A model generated the notes under the pieces. That model was given only the letters and a program-made list of their open reading frames with translations, had not been told where the DNA came from and did not search any database. The position numbers were made by a program, and so were the translations under genes. Below are positions 47,362-60,855 of a stretch of DNA of 64,000 nucleotides, in pieces. The stretch's first letter is position 1. Every line of letters begins with the position of its first letter. The DNA is from Edolisoma coerulescens (Eukaryota > Chordata > Aves > Passeriformes > Campephagidae). The DNA is taken from positions 221,872 to 285,871 of the forward strand of contig VWZW01002466.1 in NCBI GenBank assembly GCA_013397115.1. The letters run 5' to 3'.

Positions 47362-47470
47362 ATGAATGGTTTGGGTTGGAAGGGACCTTACAGCCCCATC
47401 CAGTCCAACCCCTTGCCATGGCCAAGGACATGTTCTATAGACCGGGTTGCTCCAACCTGAGCAACTTTGG
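47362..47470 (-). repeat. CR1 LINE 3' end
   Basis: The plus strand reads ATGAATGGTTTGGGTTGGAA, 'gggaccttacagccccatccagtccaacccc' and GGGTTGCTCCAACCTGAGCA, the antisense CR1 terminus, 5'-truncated after about 110 bases. Confidence 0.9.
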
Positions 47471-50400
47471 ATAATTTGTAGTTATTTCATAGTCAAAGAC
47501 CAGGATTTTTTTTTTTTAAGTTCCAGAATGAGAAATGCAAAACACTGAACTGCCAGCACCCACAGTTTTATATAAACTACACCAACACAACTTGGGAAAA
47601 AAAGGAAATGCAATCCTATGAACTAGTTTATTAAAAAAAACAACTAAGCCTGTATTTAAACCATGCCTTTAAACAAAGGATGTAGAAAATGTGACTGACA
47701 AGTCAAACCAAAGTGTGCCTTGCTGGATTTACACTATTTTCTGCACGCTTTCTCCAGAATCTGTCCTCTAAGCCAGTACTCAGACGAGAATGTGCTTTGG
47801 GAACACGTTAACGTGAAAAGAGAGGCTCTAACATCATTTGGATTTCACACACAATGTAAGAAACCACCCAGTGACAGAACTGGGAGCAGAGGGAGCAGCT
47901 GATCCTGCTTGAGCACAGACATCATGAAACCATCCAGCTCCAACTCCTACCTCAAAAAACCCTAACAATTTAGCAGCAAAAAGTTTAAACTTAACGTTAT
48001 TTTTCTATATATATTTTCCACCAAAACAATATTTTGGTCACAAGAGATGTTACAGGGTAAAGTTATATCCTGCAAGGATAAATGAATCTAAAATTGCTTT
48101 TAAAGAATAAGTATTTGTCTGAGCTCAGAAAAGGCAATACATCAAAAAAGAAGGTAAGCAGCCTATTTCAGGGCATTTTACCAGTGCATTTACGGATGGT
48201 TTATCCTCTTGCATTTTATTCTTCAATTTAGACAGCATTATTCACTGTTACTATTAATTTAGATCCTTTTGTTCTCCTAATGTCACACAGATAAAATGAA
48301 GGTCAGGACAAATTCGTGACTGTTTTAAAATCCAGAAATCCTGATGAAGTACCCACATGAAACTGCTTGATCAAAAAAACTGAGGGAATTTATCGCCATA
48401 CACAAGCATGGGATAAATTCTGCCTGTTTTCTCTTCTCAGAGGTGGAACACACCAGAAAGGTGCCACTGAAGGGAAAGAAACACCTTCAGGGGAAAAGAA
48501 AGGAGAGCTGTTGAACTCAGTTCTTCATTTTCTTCATGGATGAAAGAAGAGATTAAAAAGATGTTCCAAATAAAAGCAGGGGATTTCTGGCATTTAAAGA
48601 ACACTAAGGGAGAGGCAATGCATCAATGCCTGAGCAGCACAATCCCATCAGTTCATCTTCTCCTCACTCGGGTGTTCTGTGAATAAACAGCCAGCACAGC
48701 TGAAGGGAGAACACAAAGAATTCAAGGGAGAAACACAACTGGAGCTGAGCAAATCGATACCTCCAGCACACAAGTTGTGCTCCTCATTAGTCCAGAGCTG
48801 AGGTGTTAATGGTCCTTCTGATCGGTGCTTCTTGAGGGTTTTAAAAATATGGGGAAATTTAAAAGACTGTAAAAATGCTCGGCTCTTGGAAGCAATAACT
48901 GAGGGAAAGCTGAGAAGTGCCCAGGTAACCCTGCTGCTAACTGGTAATGTAATTTAAAGAAGAGGGATCTGTGGCTCCTGTATTCCTCAATCTGTCCTAT
49001 TTGCCAGGCTGGAATGGCCATCCTGGAGCAGTAACAAGGCAGAGGAAAGCCTGCATTTGGATACAGCTCTCACAGAAGAGCTTTTTAAATTCAGATTTTC
49101 CCCAAAATCGTTGAGCCACCAGCATTGTTTTCCATAGATGGCTCCCAGTACAACAGGGGAAGTGGAAGTTATTTTCATGTACACTGCTTTTAAAATTTCA
49201 ATTCCTTCTTCTGTCGTTGGATGCAATCCTCTGGAGCAAAATTAAAATTAGTGGTGATAGCCATATAATAGTCTAGGGGGAGGAATGTGTGCCAAAACAC
49301 TCCCACTCTCTGTGGTGTTACCACCTTGAGATATTTGCTTCCATCCCCTCCTCCTTGGTATGAAGGGAAGGATGTCACCACGGCCTGCAGCAAAAGACTG
49401 AGGTCGGAGCAACATGAGCTGTTAAAGCTGAGGCCAGAAGAGCAGCAGGCACAGAGCTGAGGCATCTTTTCCTTACTCTGCCATATATTCCAGCCAGAGG
49501 AGGAATGGAGCCATGTGACAGAAGAGGGAAAAGCAGGGTCTTAAAAACAGAGTTCCCCAAAAACTGGGGGGAAACCTTATGAAGGATGCACACTTAAGCC
49601 AGAAACAAAGGGTACACAGGTGATAATGAGGACAACCACCCAGGGGAAGAAAATCTGAACAAGTTGAAGGCATTGGAAGCAGCAGAGCCAGGCTGGCTGT
49701 GGCTCCAGAAGGCTCCACCACTCCCATTGCACATCCTGCTGCTGCAGAAGATGCAAGTATTTCAAGTCATGAATGATATGATTGGTTACATCATAGGGAA
49801 TACAGGTTCTTAATTAGGAAAAAAAGGTGAAAAAAATTCTGAGCAGCCAAGTTTATATATCTGTATCCCACGCACACAGAGTTTTGGAAGGGAAGACCAC
49901 ACTAAAAGATGCACAGGTCAGTGAAGAACTGGCAAACATGAGAGGAGTTCACTGCCCAGGACCCATAGGCATCCAGCAAATACAACAGCTTCTCAAAATA
50001 TTCCTACTGAGACAGCAATAAACAAAGCTGATGTGATGTTTCTCCCCTCATTGGAACTGTAGCGATGTGTTTGGTACAACACCCTAAGGGGGACGTATTC
50101 CAGAGAAAACAGAACTTGAAGGGCTGGTATGAGGGGAAAGAGAATGGAAATGCAAAGGAATAAGGCAGGGGGAGGGCTCCAGCACAGAGACACCCAGGGC
50201 AGTGTAAAGCAAACTAGCGGGTGCTTGTCCACCCAAATAAAAAGTCATACCTGAGCTCGTTCCTCTGGAGCTGCCAAGCTGTGCCTGCCTGCAGGTGTCT
50301 GAGGCTCTAGAAAATCTCATTACACACACACCACTCCTGCTGGCTCTGTGTGCTCAAGCAAAGCCAGCAGGGTCCTGCAGGGAAAGCACCAGGAAAAAAG

Positions 50401-50981
50401 GCACAGTGCCAAGTGCTGCCTCCGTAAAGGCCGATTCAGAGGTGAGCAGGCTTTAGCTCCAGCCCCAGCCCTGACCACGAGGGACCCAGGCTGCCTTGCT
50501 GAAGGCTCAGCAGAATACTTCTAAATAATATCGCACGTGACCACAAACCAGGTGAAGGTTTCCTGCCAGGCCAGACACCCCCCAGTGCTGGCCCGTGCCC
50601 TCGTGGCACCACGGCCAGCGCAGCTGAGCCTGCTCAGAACCAGACATGCCCTGGAAACTCTCCCGTGAGCCCAGCAGAGATGGATCTATGCCCACGTCAG
50701 CAAATCCCGCAGAATTACGATGAGACACTGCCACAGCTGGACTGGGTGCACAGGTCACACCGCCAGCTCAGGCTCTGCTCCACACAAAAGCATTTGAACT
50801 GCCCTGAACCAGGCAAGGCTGCAGCATAACTGGTGCTGTCTCTCTTATCCAAGGGGGCACAGAGAGATTGGGGTGGCTGGGGACAGGAGAGTTGCCCAGA
50901 TTTTCCATCAATGTAGGCTGTCTGGAGAGAGAGGGAAGGGAAGATATCAACTCTTCCCAGCATTTCCCTAAGCAGCATTTT
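47471..50981. other. Unique DNA, no gene recognised
   Basis: Poly-T at 47506-47517, otherwise AT-leaning. The part at 50400-50760 has more CpGs than its surroundings and several minus-strand frames (for example 50507-50758), but no domain or splice pattern I can trust. Confidence 0.4.
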
Positions 50982-51260
50982 GGAATCATGGAATGGTTTG
51001 GGTTGGGAAGGGACCTCAAAGCCCATCCATTCCACCCCCTGCCATGGCAGGGACACCTCCCACTATCCCAGGCTGCTCCAAGCTCCATCCAGCCTGGCCT
51101 TGGACACTGCCAGGAATCCAGGGGCAGCCACAGCTGCTCTAGGCACCTTGTGCCCTGTGAGGGGGGTGAGGAACTGGAAGAACTTCCTCCTAGTATCTGA
51201 TCTAGACCTACTCTCTTTTAGTTTGAATCCGTTCCCCCCTGCCCTATCTCTGCAGTTCCT
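50982..51260 (-). repeat. CR1 LINE 3' end (songbird-type)
   Basis: The plus strand starts GGAATCATGGAATGGTTTGG, then GGACCTCAAAGCCCATCCAT, the 'gccatggcagggacacctccc' block, CCAGGCTGCTCCAAGCTCC and later CTAGTATCTGATCTAGACCT. This is antisense CR1 from its octamer tail inward, one of the best-preserved termini in the window. The outer boundary may extend to about 51310. Confidence 0.93.
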
Positions 51261-54200
51261 GCTGAACTCTCCTCTGACAATGCTCTCCCAGCCCTTAGGA
51301 GCCACACTTTTCCCACTACAAGTGTTAGGGGAAAATGTTTGGTTTAATCCTTGGGAACAGCACATTTGCATACTGCCCACACAGCTCCAAAACACTGAGA
51401 TTTTCTTTGATTTAGCAAGTCCTTAAATGCAGAAAACCCTCCAGCCCCAGATGAAACCTCAGCTCACACCTTAGATGATGCTGGGAGCAAAGCAGGTCTC
51501 ACAAGAGAGTGGTTGCTCACTCTAGGAAACCACAGGCAAAAAAAAAGCAGCATAATCCCTCTGTCCAGAACATGTTGTGGAAGCAGGGGACATCAAGGAG
51601 GGCAGGAAACTACTTCAGCAAAAGGACAATGCTGGCACAATAACAAATATGAAAATATGGATCTTAAATAAGCATATATTGTAAGAGATAGGCAAAGTAA
51701 TTTGAGCAATCAGCCTTTGGCTGAGAAGAGGGAATATTACCCACTACACGCTTTGTTTTGTGAGAGGGGATGTTCAGCCAGGCAGGCTCAATGGTCCCCT
51801 CAAGCACTGAGTTCCCACGAGAATTTTAACAACAAAGCCACTTGTTTATTTGAGCACCTGAAGGAAACAGTTTTCTAAATGACCATTCAAGAGAGGCAGA
51901 AAGCAAGCAGAGCTCACCAAGGAGTGGGGCACAGGTGGTCAGAGCAGAGCCATCAGAAATGCTTTCGGAGGAACCCAGGACAAGGGGCTGGCTGATAACA
52001 AGTGATCTTTTGGAAAGACCCTGCCAAGGGTTCTGTTTAAAGGCTGTCTTTGGCCAGTGTTCCACATTTGCTTTTTTGTGGTCTTGTTGCAAAAGTGGCA
52101 GAAGGTCTTGGTTTTCTTTGGTTTCTTTTTTGTTGTTTTTTTTTCTTCTTTAAGCCCAAGAAAAACTTCGGGTTTTTATATGAAAACAAAACTAGAAACT
52201 AAAGCCTGCATTATTTGAAAGAGCAATGCAACCCTTTGAAAAGCTGATACAACAACACTGAAAAGCAGGAATGGCACAGAACAAGGGGAACAAGGCTTTG
52301 GACCACTACCTAAGAACATGTTTGAAGAGAGAAGATCCAGGTTTTACCTCCCGCTCCCTAATTCCACCCATTTCCAAAGGAGCCAGGACGCGCATCAATC
52401 CCAGCAGATTAAAATCTAATGACCAATCTTCTGCCATTAGACATGCCTGCCTACCTTGGAGTCAACATCCAGCCTTGCAGCTGAGAAGCACTGGGTTTGT
52501 TTCTAACAGTTCTCAAAAATAAATTTCCAGGTTCTGAGTTCCTCATTATAGCTGATTTCAGAGTCCAAAATTCATTAGTTCTGCTTCACCACCTCCTGAC
52601 TGACATCATTGCACAGTGCAGCCCATTCCTCAGAGCTCTGACACTTCTCCCAAATATACAAAGGTGTTTTTTTCCTTTCTGTGGAAGGAAGTACAACAGC
52701 AATGGAACAACACACTTTGCTACATGTTGCAATGGGATTGAAAAAGGGGGAAGAAAGGAAGAACTGATTGTGTATCTTGAGACCTACCAGCAAAGCTCCC
52801 TTTCTGCTCTTAACAAAAATTCAAGTCCTTGGCCTGCCTGAAATTATATAAGGGTGGGTCAGCTAAAATGTCTAAATGGTTCCATGCTGACCACAGGAGA
52901 ACCAGCCACTGCCAACAACTCTAGACCCTGTGATCTGGGAAACATAGGGATTTTTATTTTTAAGTAGCTCCATTTGGATGCATTTTTTTTGAGTAGGGAC
53001 GCTGCTAATTCAACCTCTAAATCCACCTGACAGACGTGATATTGTTACGATGGAATTAAGAACAAGACTGAATCACATACACAGTTAGGAAAAAACACAC
53101 AGCAGGGCAAGGCTGGCATACAGCTCCCCAGAAAGGCTGTGGCCATCAGACGGGGGAAATAGAAACATCTGAAAATAAAGATCTATTTTATATGGCAATG
53201 TGGATTAATCCTTCTGAGCCTGGTGTTGGTCATGCTCAGGGCAGCTGCACTCCTTCAGTGCCTGCTTCAGATTTCACATCCAAACTTGCATGTTTTTCAT
53301 GTCCTTCCTCCTTTATAAGCAACAGAACTTCTTCAGCACAGGAATGCCCCCGTTTTCCATGAAAACAAATCCACTCTTGCGTGCCCATGGAACACACACC
53401 GGTCTATCAGTTCTGATTTGAGCAGAACCAAAGCTGGAAGTGGCTCCATGGCTTTTAGGAGGCTCTGGAGAGCATTTAAGTACTCATAAGTGGATAGAGC
53501 TGTAAAAACAGGTAAAATGAGAAGTACTGGTGGAGCTCCCGTTGTTGCTCGACACTTTGAGAAAGACACTGTCCCTGGCTCCTCCCTGTCCCCTTTCCAA
53601 GGTCTCCACTCAGTTCAGCAAGGGACCCTCTGGCTGAGCATCATCCACTCTCATCCTTCCCCAGGGGGTTTACAGCCTAATCCCAGGTTTCCAGCTCCTT
53701 CTCAAGTTCTTGAGCCCCACAGCCTCATCCAAATCCATACCAGCAGCAAGCAGCACGTTATTCCTAACCCTGCACAATTCCTTCTGCCAAAAGCAACGAG
53801 TGGTCCGTGACCAGGCAATCTGTTGGATAACGCCACAGAAACTACCCCCAATTCGTGGGTTAAAGCCTTTTCCCCACCACTCCAGAAATAGACTGAAATA
53901 GTTGTAGCCAGCCTGGAGAACACAACCAATTTATTACAGCGATCGTTTCTCGCTGGCTCCCTTCTCCAGTCCCTCTCACTGCTTCCAGCAGAATGTTAAC
54001 TCCGAGAAAACGGAGCAGTGGGGAAAAGGAAACAGTGTTCCTACAGATGTGAATGTCATGTAAATGTCAAACCTCCTGTTAAAATTTGATCAGGAGACTG
54101 AGTGAAAGGGAAAGAGCATTTCTGTGAGTAAACCAGCACATTAACAAGAGTTTCAGCCTGTCTGCTCACGATGGGACCTCAGTGATGGATTTCATTATTC

Positions 54201-54756
54201 TTAATTTCCTGTGTAATATTAAGCTGCAATTGATTTTGCTAAAAGATCATATACAGTAGTACAAGAACTGCAAACAAATGTTGGCTGACAAGATGGACCA
54301 ACACAGGTCTTAAAATCAAAACATTTGTGTGCCTTTTCTACAACTGCACTTAATAAAAATAAAATTAAAATCATTTCTTTTGCATTACAAATAAATGCCC
54401 CTCTACTTAGAAAGACCTGGAGTATGTGCACCCACTCACCTGTATCAGGAGACAGAAGGTGATTTCCCACTAAATCCCAAAATGCAGAATTCCAGCGGAC
54501 ACTGTAGGGATACAGATAATTGCAATGAACCAATCTCCAAAGTTTTTGTCTTGGAAAGGAACTGTTTTTTCCAAGACTACACAGTCCCACTGGACACATT
54601 CCTTGGTGAACCTCAGGAAGGAGCTGTTCCTGTCTCAGGGACTGAAACCCTGCTGAGTGACCTAAGTTCTGTCGTTTCAGGACCCTGGACATCTCCCAGA
54701 CCACCTCACGTCTTCCAACAGCAATGTTGGATGTTACTGACACAGGGAAGAGATTT
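51261..54756. other. Mostly unique DNA
   Basis: No confirmed gene. A CpG-enriched patch at 53780-53990 contains, on the minus strand, an AATAAA followed by a TTGGTTGTG phrase and may be a worn LTR. The minus frame at 54219-54776 has 185 codons but no recognisable domain, and its start lies within or beside the next CR1. Confidence 0.35.
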
Positions 54757-54998
54757 GTGTACAGGGACAGGAGCAAGGCATTCGATTAGATAGGATGTTA
54801 GGAAGGAATTGTTCCCTGGGAGGGTGGGCAGGCCCTGGCACAGGGTGCCCAGAGAAGCTGTGGCTGCCCCTGGATCCCTGGAAATGCCCAAGGCCAGGCT
54901 GGACATTGGGGCTTGGAGCAGCCTGGGATAGTGGAAGGTGTCCCTGCCATGGCAGAGGTGGGAATGGATGGGCTTTAAGGTCCCTCCAACCCAAACCA
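54757..54998 (+). repeat. CR1 LINE 3' end (songbird-type)
   Basis: The sense copy has ATAGGATGTTAGGAAGGAAT, TGTTCCCTGGGAGGGTGGGC, the 'cacagggtgcccagag' block, GGATAGTGGAAGGTGTCCCT and GGTCCCTCCAACCCAAACCA. The octamer tail is not kept. Closely similar to the copies at 17.2 and 43.2 kb. Confidence 0.93.
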
Positions 54999-57423
54999 GC
55001 CTGGGGCTGTTGGTTTTAAAACCAAGTTAAAGGCTTGCTTCACTCTAAAACACAGAGACAGGGGAATTCTACAGCAGCATTCGGGTAACTCGATGCAAAC
55101 TTAGGATTAGAAACATTTTCCAGCTCCATGACACTTTCTCCATCAGCTTTACATGTCCCCACCAAACCACCACCTCCTCTCAGCACACAGGGACTAACTC
55201 TGGCACAACCAATGCCAGCCTCATTTCAGTTCACAATTATTTTCAAACCAGTCCAACAATTGCCCTGACTGATCCCTTTCTGTCGAAAAAACCCCACTTG
55301 TATCAGATGTGTGTGGCTCAAAAGACTGAGTTCATTTTGCAGTAGCCTTGGCATTGTAGTCACCTGCCATGCCACCAAAACAACCTGCTCATTTCTTCCA
55401 CAGGAGTTATACAAGGATATCCTTGGAAAGAACTTGGAATTTCATGCCCTCAATGACACCCTCTGTGGCTGGCAGCCCAAGTCGTAAACTTGTCACTATC
55501 CTGAAAATTGTGGGAGGGCAAGAGGACATAACATCCATATTTCTGATGGATGAATCCCTTTAGTTTGAGACTCCCTTAGTAGTTGGAAGATTTTTTTTTT
55601 TTTTGTAATCTGCCTTCAAAGATATTAGAATAGGAACATTGTCAAAGACTCTAAGGGAGATCATCGTACCCCCCCCAAAAAGAAAGTTTTTAAGGGATTT
55701 CACTAATCCCCTGTCCTTTCCCTTCAAATGAGGCAATGCAGGCCCTGTCTTCCACTGCCTCGTTGCTGTTTGAAGCTGTAATCAGGAAGAAATAAAGCTG
55801 CAGGGGAAGCGGGTTGCAGTGTCAGTGGACAAAGCCTCCATCTATTATGAATTTCATGAGCAGCCTGATTCATCTATTCAGTAGCTTCAGTCCCCCCAGC
55901 TTCCTTCCCAGATGAAAAAAAGGCCACAGTGGTGGCCAGCTTTCCTGTCCTGCTGTAGCTGCCATATTGCCAAACTTCCCTCATCCACAGAAACCTCTGG
56001 ATAAATCCAGAGCAACTGCAGAAAGGAGAAACACCACCCAGCAGGAGCCTTTCCCCTCCCTCCCCTCCGCTTCCCGAGGGGGCTGCCAGGTACAAGGACA
56101 CCACAGAGGCTGCTGGGGAATTCCTGGGGGCTGTGCACTCCTCTCCTACTCCAGCTGTGTTTTGACAATATCTCATTCCCTGGAGTTTTTCAAAATACAA
56201 AGTGAATTTTACAAGCCCCATAGTTCACCAGTCATGAACCCTATTTTATTTAAGGCTGTACATCCTTAAAAACCAAAACCATCTCAAATTCACCAGGTGC
56301 ATTTATCCAGATCTTCCTCAGGTATAAGGACTTATGCAAATAACCCTGTTTCACATTAAATGTTAAAAGATTTTTTTTTTAACTGCAAGTTTTATTCCAA
56401 TGAAAGGCATTGCTCTCAGAAAATAAAAAAATTGTGAAAAAGTAGTAAAGGAGGGCTGCTGAATAAGATTATCTTCTGCTCTATGATTGATTTGGGCACC
56501 TACAGGGGAAAAAAATGCCAGCAACTTAAGTAAAATGAGAGTCCTGGAAAGCTCCTTGACTATCAGAACTGCAGCAATTTTGTTTTTATGAACAAATTCA
56601 TGCTAGGGGACATCTGAGTAACAGAATTCAGACTGCTCTTGAGAGATTTGAAGATCTTGTTTGTGAAAGTTAAATAATTTGAAGCTGTGTAAGCTAAATG
56701 GATTCAGAAACCAGCCAGTGCTTCTTTGAATTGAACTTGTGCTCACACATCTACCCCCCTCCCCTTTCTTTGACAGGAACAACAACAACAAAAAAATTCA
56801 ATGGCAATCTATTCCTGCATCAAGCTGTTCATTTTTCCTTGTCATACACATGGCACTGAAGTGCCACAACCTAATTCCATTAGAGTGTGGGTTTCATTTC
56901 TAGTTTGCAGTCATTCTAGATGCAACAAGTAAAATTAAATACACCATATTCTAATTACTTCCACTGTGCTGCCTCACAAACAGTTTCCTCAAACTTGCAA
57001 TCTCTGTTTGCAGACAAGAGCAGAGAATAAAGCCCCAAGTTATTTTGTCTTGTTGAACACACCACCAGAAACCAAAGGTTCCCAAGTTATTTCAAGCTTG
57101 GATATTATCCAAGTGTAAAAACTTGAAGAAAAACCCAAAAAACTTCATAATCCATAAATTCATTTTGCTTGGTGAAGCACAGTTCTGTTCAGGGAAGAAT
57201 CTTGGGAATAAGGATCTGCCATAGTGCTCAAGAATGTAACCTTGGAGTGCAGCCACACTCAAATATTAGTTGTTTAGAGAAAACACTCAAAAAACTGTCA
57301 AATGAAAGTTCAATCAAAACCACATCAACAGCATTTGCCTCTTCCCCTACTCCCAACAGGCCATAATGGATTTATCTTTTTAGAAAAATATTACTTTTCT
57401 CCACAATCATGGTAGTAATCACC
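54999..57423. other. Unique DNA, no gene recognised
   Basis: Poly-T at 55591-55604. The opposing frames at 55874-56221 (minus) and 55967-56269 (plus) overlap and look incidental. Confidence 0.4.
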
Positions 57424-57520
57424 ACAGAATCCTGGTTGGAAAAGACCTCCAAGATCAAAATCCAGCTGCGAACGCAGCCCTGCCAAGCCCACAATCCAAG
57501 TGCCACCTGTCCAGTGCTGT
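57424..57520 (-). repeat. CR1 LINE 3'-end fragment
   Basis: The plus strand reads ACAGAATCCTGGTTGGAAAA, GACCTCCAAGATCAAAATCC and then AGTGCCACCTGTCC, the antisense terminus of an older CR1, 5'-truncated. Confidence 0.8.
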
Positions 57521-59550
57521 AAAATCCATCCCTGAAGTTTGAACAGCTCCTGTCATGGGAACAGGGAACGGAGTGCTTGACTGGGGAAACACTCCTACAA
57601 ACAGGCCAGGTTCACACCAAGATCTGCAAGGAGGGAGCACAGAGCTGCCCAATGCCATCCCAGCAACCTCTGGAGCTGCCAGTCCAAGGAATCTCCTGAT
57701 ATCTCAGTAGCACTGCTAGCTTTGAATTGCTGTTTCCCATAACAAGGATATCAGAGAAATCTGGAGTTATGCACTCACATGGTGCCGGGAGATGGCACAG
57801 AGCTCTCAATATCCATGTGGAGCATTCCCATGGGATAGCTCCCAGCACATCCAGAGCATCAGATCACAGGAGTTCTCTCCCTCTTGCCAAAATCAACCAT
57901 GGAAGTGCCCAGTGGAAGACAACACGCACTGAGACTGGAGCACTGCTTCTCCAGATACCGAGGGGGAAACGGAAAATGTTGCCCTCAGCCATTCAAATTA
58001 CTCTTCACACTGGGATTAGTATTCATGTTTTCGTCAAAAGCACCACATGAAATGCAAAGTAACAGATTGCAGTTGTTCATCTCACCCAAAAGAAAAAAAA
58101 ATCACCAAAACCCTCCAAAGGCTGGACACTGAACCAGAATGTGAAAGGGAAAGAAAGGAGTATTTTGATCTGTTTAAAATATGCAAGAAGGAACCACATG
58201 AATGAAGCAAACAGAGCAATCAGCACATGAATGAAGTGCATGCAACACCCAACAACCTGGCTGTGCAGCAAGGCTCCCCAGTTACAGTAAGCAGTCTGGA
58301 AAATGGGCATATCATAGCACCAACCCTTAGCACAGAGCCCTCCCAGATCCTCAGACACTGCTATTTACACCTTCCCTCTTATGACCTGGGCCCAAAGCCA
58401 TCAAATACAGAATTATTTGGGTTGCTTTTAAGTAGAAATGCATGCTAATGTGTATTTCTGGAAAAACAAAGCTATTTTAGGCACAAATTCTTATCCAAAT
58501 CCGACTGCCTAACCACAGAAATAATAAATAAAAGCACTGGTAAAAGTAGTGGCCCTATGTTTGTCTCCCACTAATTAAATCACTCCAGCCAGAGCAGCAT
58601 TTCAGTTCTTAAACATGATCTTTACCTTAGAAAGGACTCACTAGTCTTTTATTAAGATGGCTTCTCAAAATGCTTTACCAGGAGCATTTTTCTCCTTGCA
58701 TCCTTCCCAAACTGCTCCCAGAAATCTTCCCACCAGCTTTAATCAGTCAGCTTTGCCTTTTTACCTCACTTTCTTCTCTCAATACCTCAAATGGTTTGTT
58801 CAGGTTAGAAAATGAAACGTATGAACTAAATAAAAAAAATAAGGGAGTACTTCAGTGACAGAAAACAGCTGCAGCCTTTGTGGCACTTCCCTTTGAACCT
58901 CCCTCTGATGCTCTTTTTTCCTTGCCCTTCAGACTGCACTATTCCAGGGAATTTATTTGAACCAGCACTGTCTTTTTCTATGTTGCAGGGCATTCTCTTG
59001 ATGGCAGACAAAACAGGCTGGAGAAGGACAGCAGTCTACGGCCCTTCCTCGGGCAAACATCCACGACAGGCAAGCTTGGTTTGTTTGAAGTTCCGAGGAA
59101 AACTGGGAGAAAGCCCAGGGTTCCTCTGTTCACCTTTAGGCTAAGATTGCAATCTTGATGCCACCGATGTAAATTCCTACTGGAGCACTATTTCCCAGTG
59201 GTTATTCCCAGTATGAGCCAGCACAGCTCCGGAAAGGGTTTTATCCACAGGGTAGGAGAGCCTGGCTGGCACCTGGCTCATCCCAGCTCTGCTGTCACTG
59301 CAGCTGCGGCTCCCTAATTGAGATCCACTGCTCGTCTGCTTGGACCTTAATTGCTCTCCAAAGCCCCTGCAAGAGGTTCTCAGCAGAGACAAAGTTCTTC
59401 CGATGCAGCCCAAACAAACAAACAACAATTAACACCTTCCCCTGCCATTCCCACACTGGCAGAGAGCAGAGGGGCTCCCTTGCTCATCCCAGCTTCCCAG
59501 TGCTGGGGTTTGCTACACCCTGGAACCTCCAAGGTAGCTCCTTAATATTT
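57521..59550. other. Unique DNA, no gene recognised
   Basis: No repeat or exon recognised. Short frames only. Confidence 0.4.
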
Positions 59551-59710
59551 TGTGGCTGCCTCTGAATCCCTGGCAGTGTCCAAGGCCAGGTTGGACGAGG
59601 CTTGGAGCACCCTGGGATAGTGGAAGGTGTCTCTGCCCACAGCAGGGGGTGGGACTGGATGGGCTTTAAGGTCTCTTCCAACCCAGGCCATTTTGGGATT
59701 CTGGGATTAG
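59551..59710 (+). repeat. CR1 LINE 3' end
   Basis: The sense copy runs TGTGGCTGCCTCTGAATCCC, 'tggcagtgtccaaggccaggttgg', GGTCTCTTCCAACCCAGGCC, and ends GGGATTCTGGGATTA with two octamer-like units. Confidence 0.92.
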
Positions 59711-60855
59711 CCAAGGATCGAGGGCAATCACACCGACAAGGTGGAATTTCTGCCAACAGGGGAACCCGCAGGGATGTAGGGCAGATGCAGCCACTCTGCA
59801 GCTGTGGATCACCCTTCTCCCGACTGGCTTTCCCTTCCCAAGTGAATCCAGGGAGAACACCCTTCTCCCTCCCACACACAAAGCTGTGCTTTGGGCATAG
59901 AGAGAGATCATAATGAGGCCAGAGCAGTAGATTTATATGTACAAAACAGACGCTCTTAAGTGACTTTAGCTCTTCATCAGAGGTTTGTCACCAGCCAGCA
60001 GAACTACTTGTTCTACCTTCTCTGGAGCTGCAGCTCGATAAAAGTCCAGCCAGGTATGCAGTGGCCCAAGAACAGCCTGTCATCCTAACCCTGACAGCTC
60101 AGGAACACCCCGAGCCGCTGCCAGGGGATCTCACCCGCTGCCTGAACTGCCAAAAACAAACCACTTCCCACTCCTGCTGAGTTAGTGCTCACTGTCAAGT
60201 CTCTTGTGATAAATCCCCTAAGCATGCAAAGCTGCAGGAGCCTCTCCTCTCCCAAAAGCCCGCTCTGCTGTGCTTGCACAAGCTTTTTAGGCACTCAACA
60301 TCTCTTCCCCCAAAAGATTTCACGTCAACAAATGCATCAAATAGAATCCTCTGGTAGTAGCAAAATTAATATATACCTGCAAGGCACTTTTTTTTCCCTT
60401 CATCAATCAGTTGATTAGTTATTTTTAATTAAAACAGCAAGCTCTGATTGCAGGATTTTGAGCAATAATCCTTGCCACTTTAACTACTGTTTTCTATGGT
60501 TCAGACAGTGAATTCATAAACTATTAATAGGACAGAACAAGCAAACTTGGGTTTAATTCTCAAGCAGCCTTTTGGCTTTACCCAGATTTCAAGCTTCCAC
60601 TATTCAGTTATCTGTCTGAATGTTTTGAGTACCAAGAACTAAATAATAACTGTCTACCAGGTCAGTTTTCATCCGTGCACTCTAAGTTTAAGAGAAAAAC
60701 AGCTGGTTCACATATTAAAAAAAAACCCTATGATTCATTTTGCCCGAAGTCTGTTAAGTTTCCTTCAAGCTTGGATGAAGAAGATCCAAAAAGAGCCTTC
60801 ACAGGTAAAGAGGTTCTCTTTGCCAAACCAATGGTTTTACATCAGACTTACTGTT
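59711..60855. other. Unique DNA, no gene recognised
   Basis: Nothing recognisable before the assembly fault at 60.86 kb. Confidence 0.4.
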
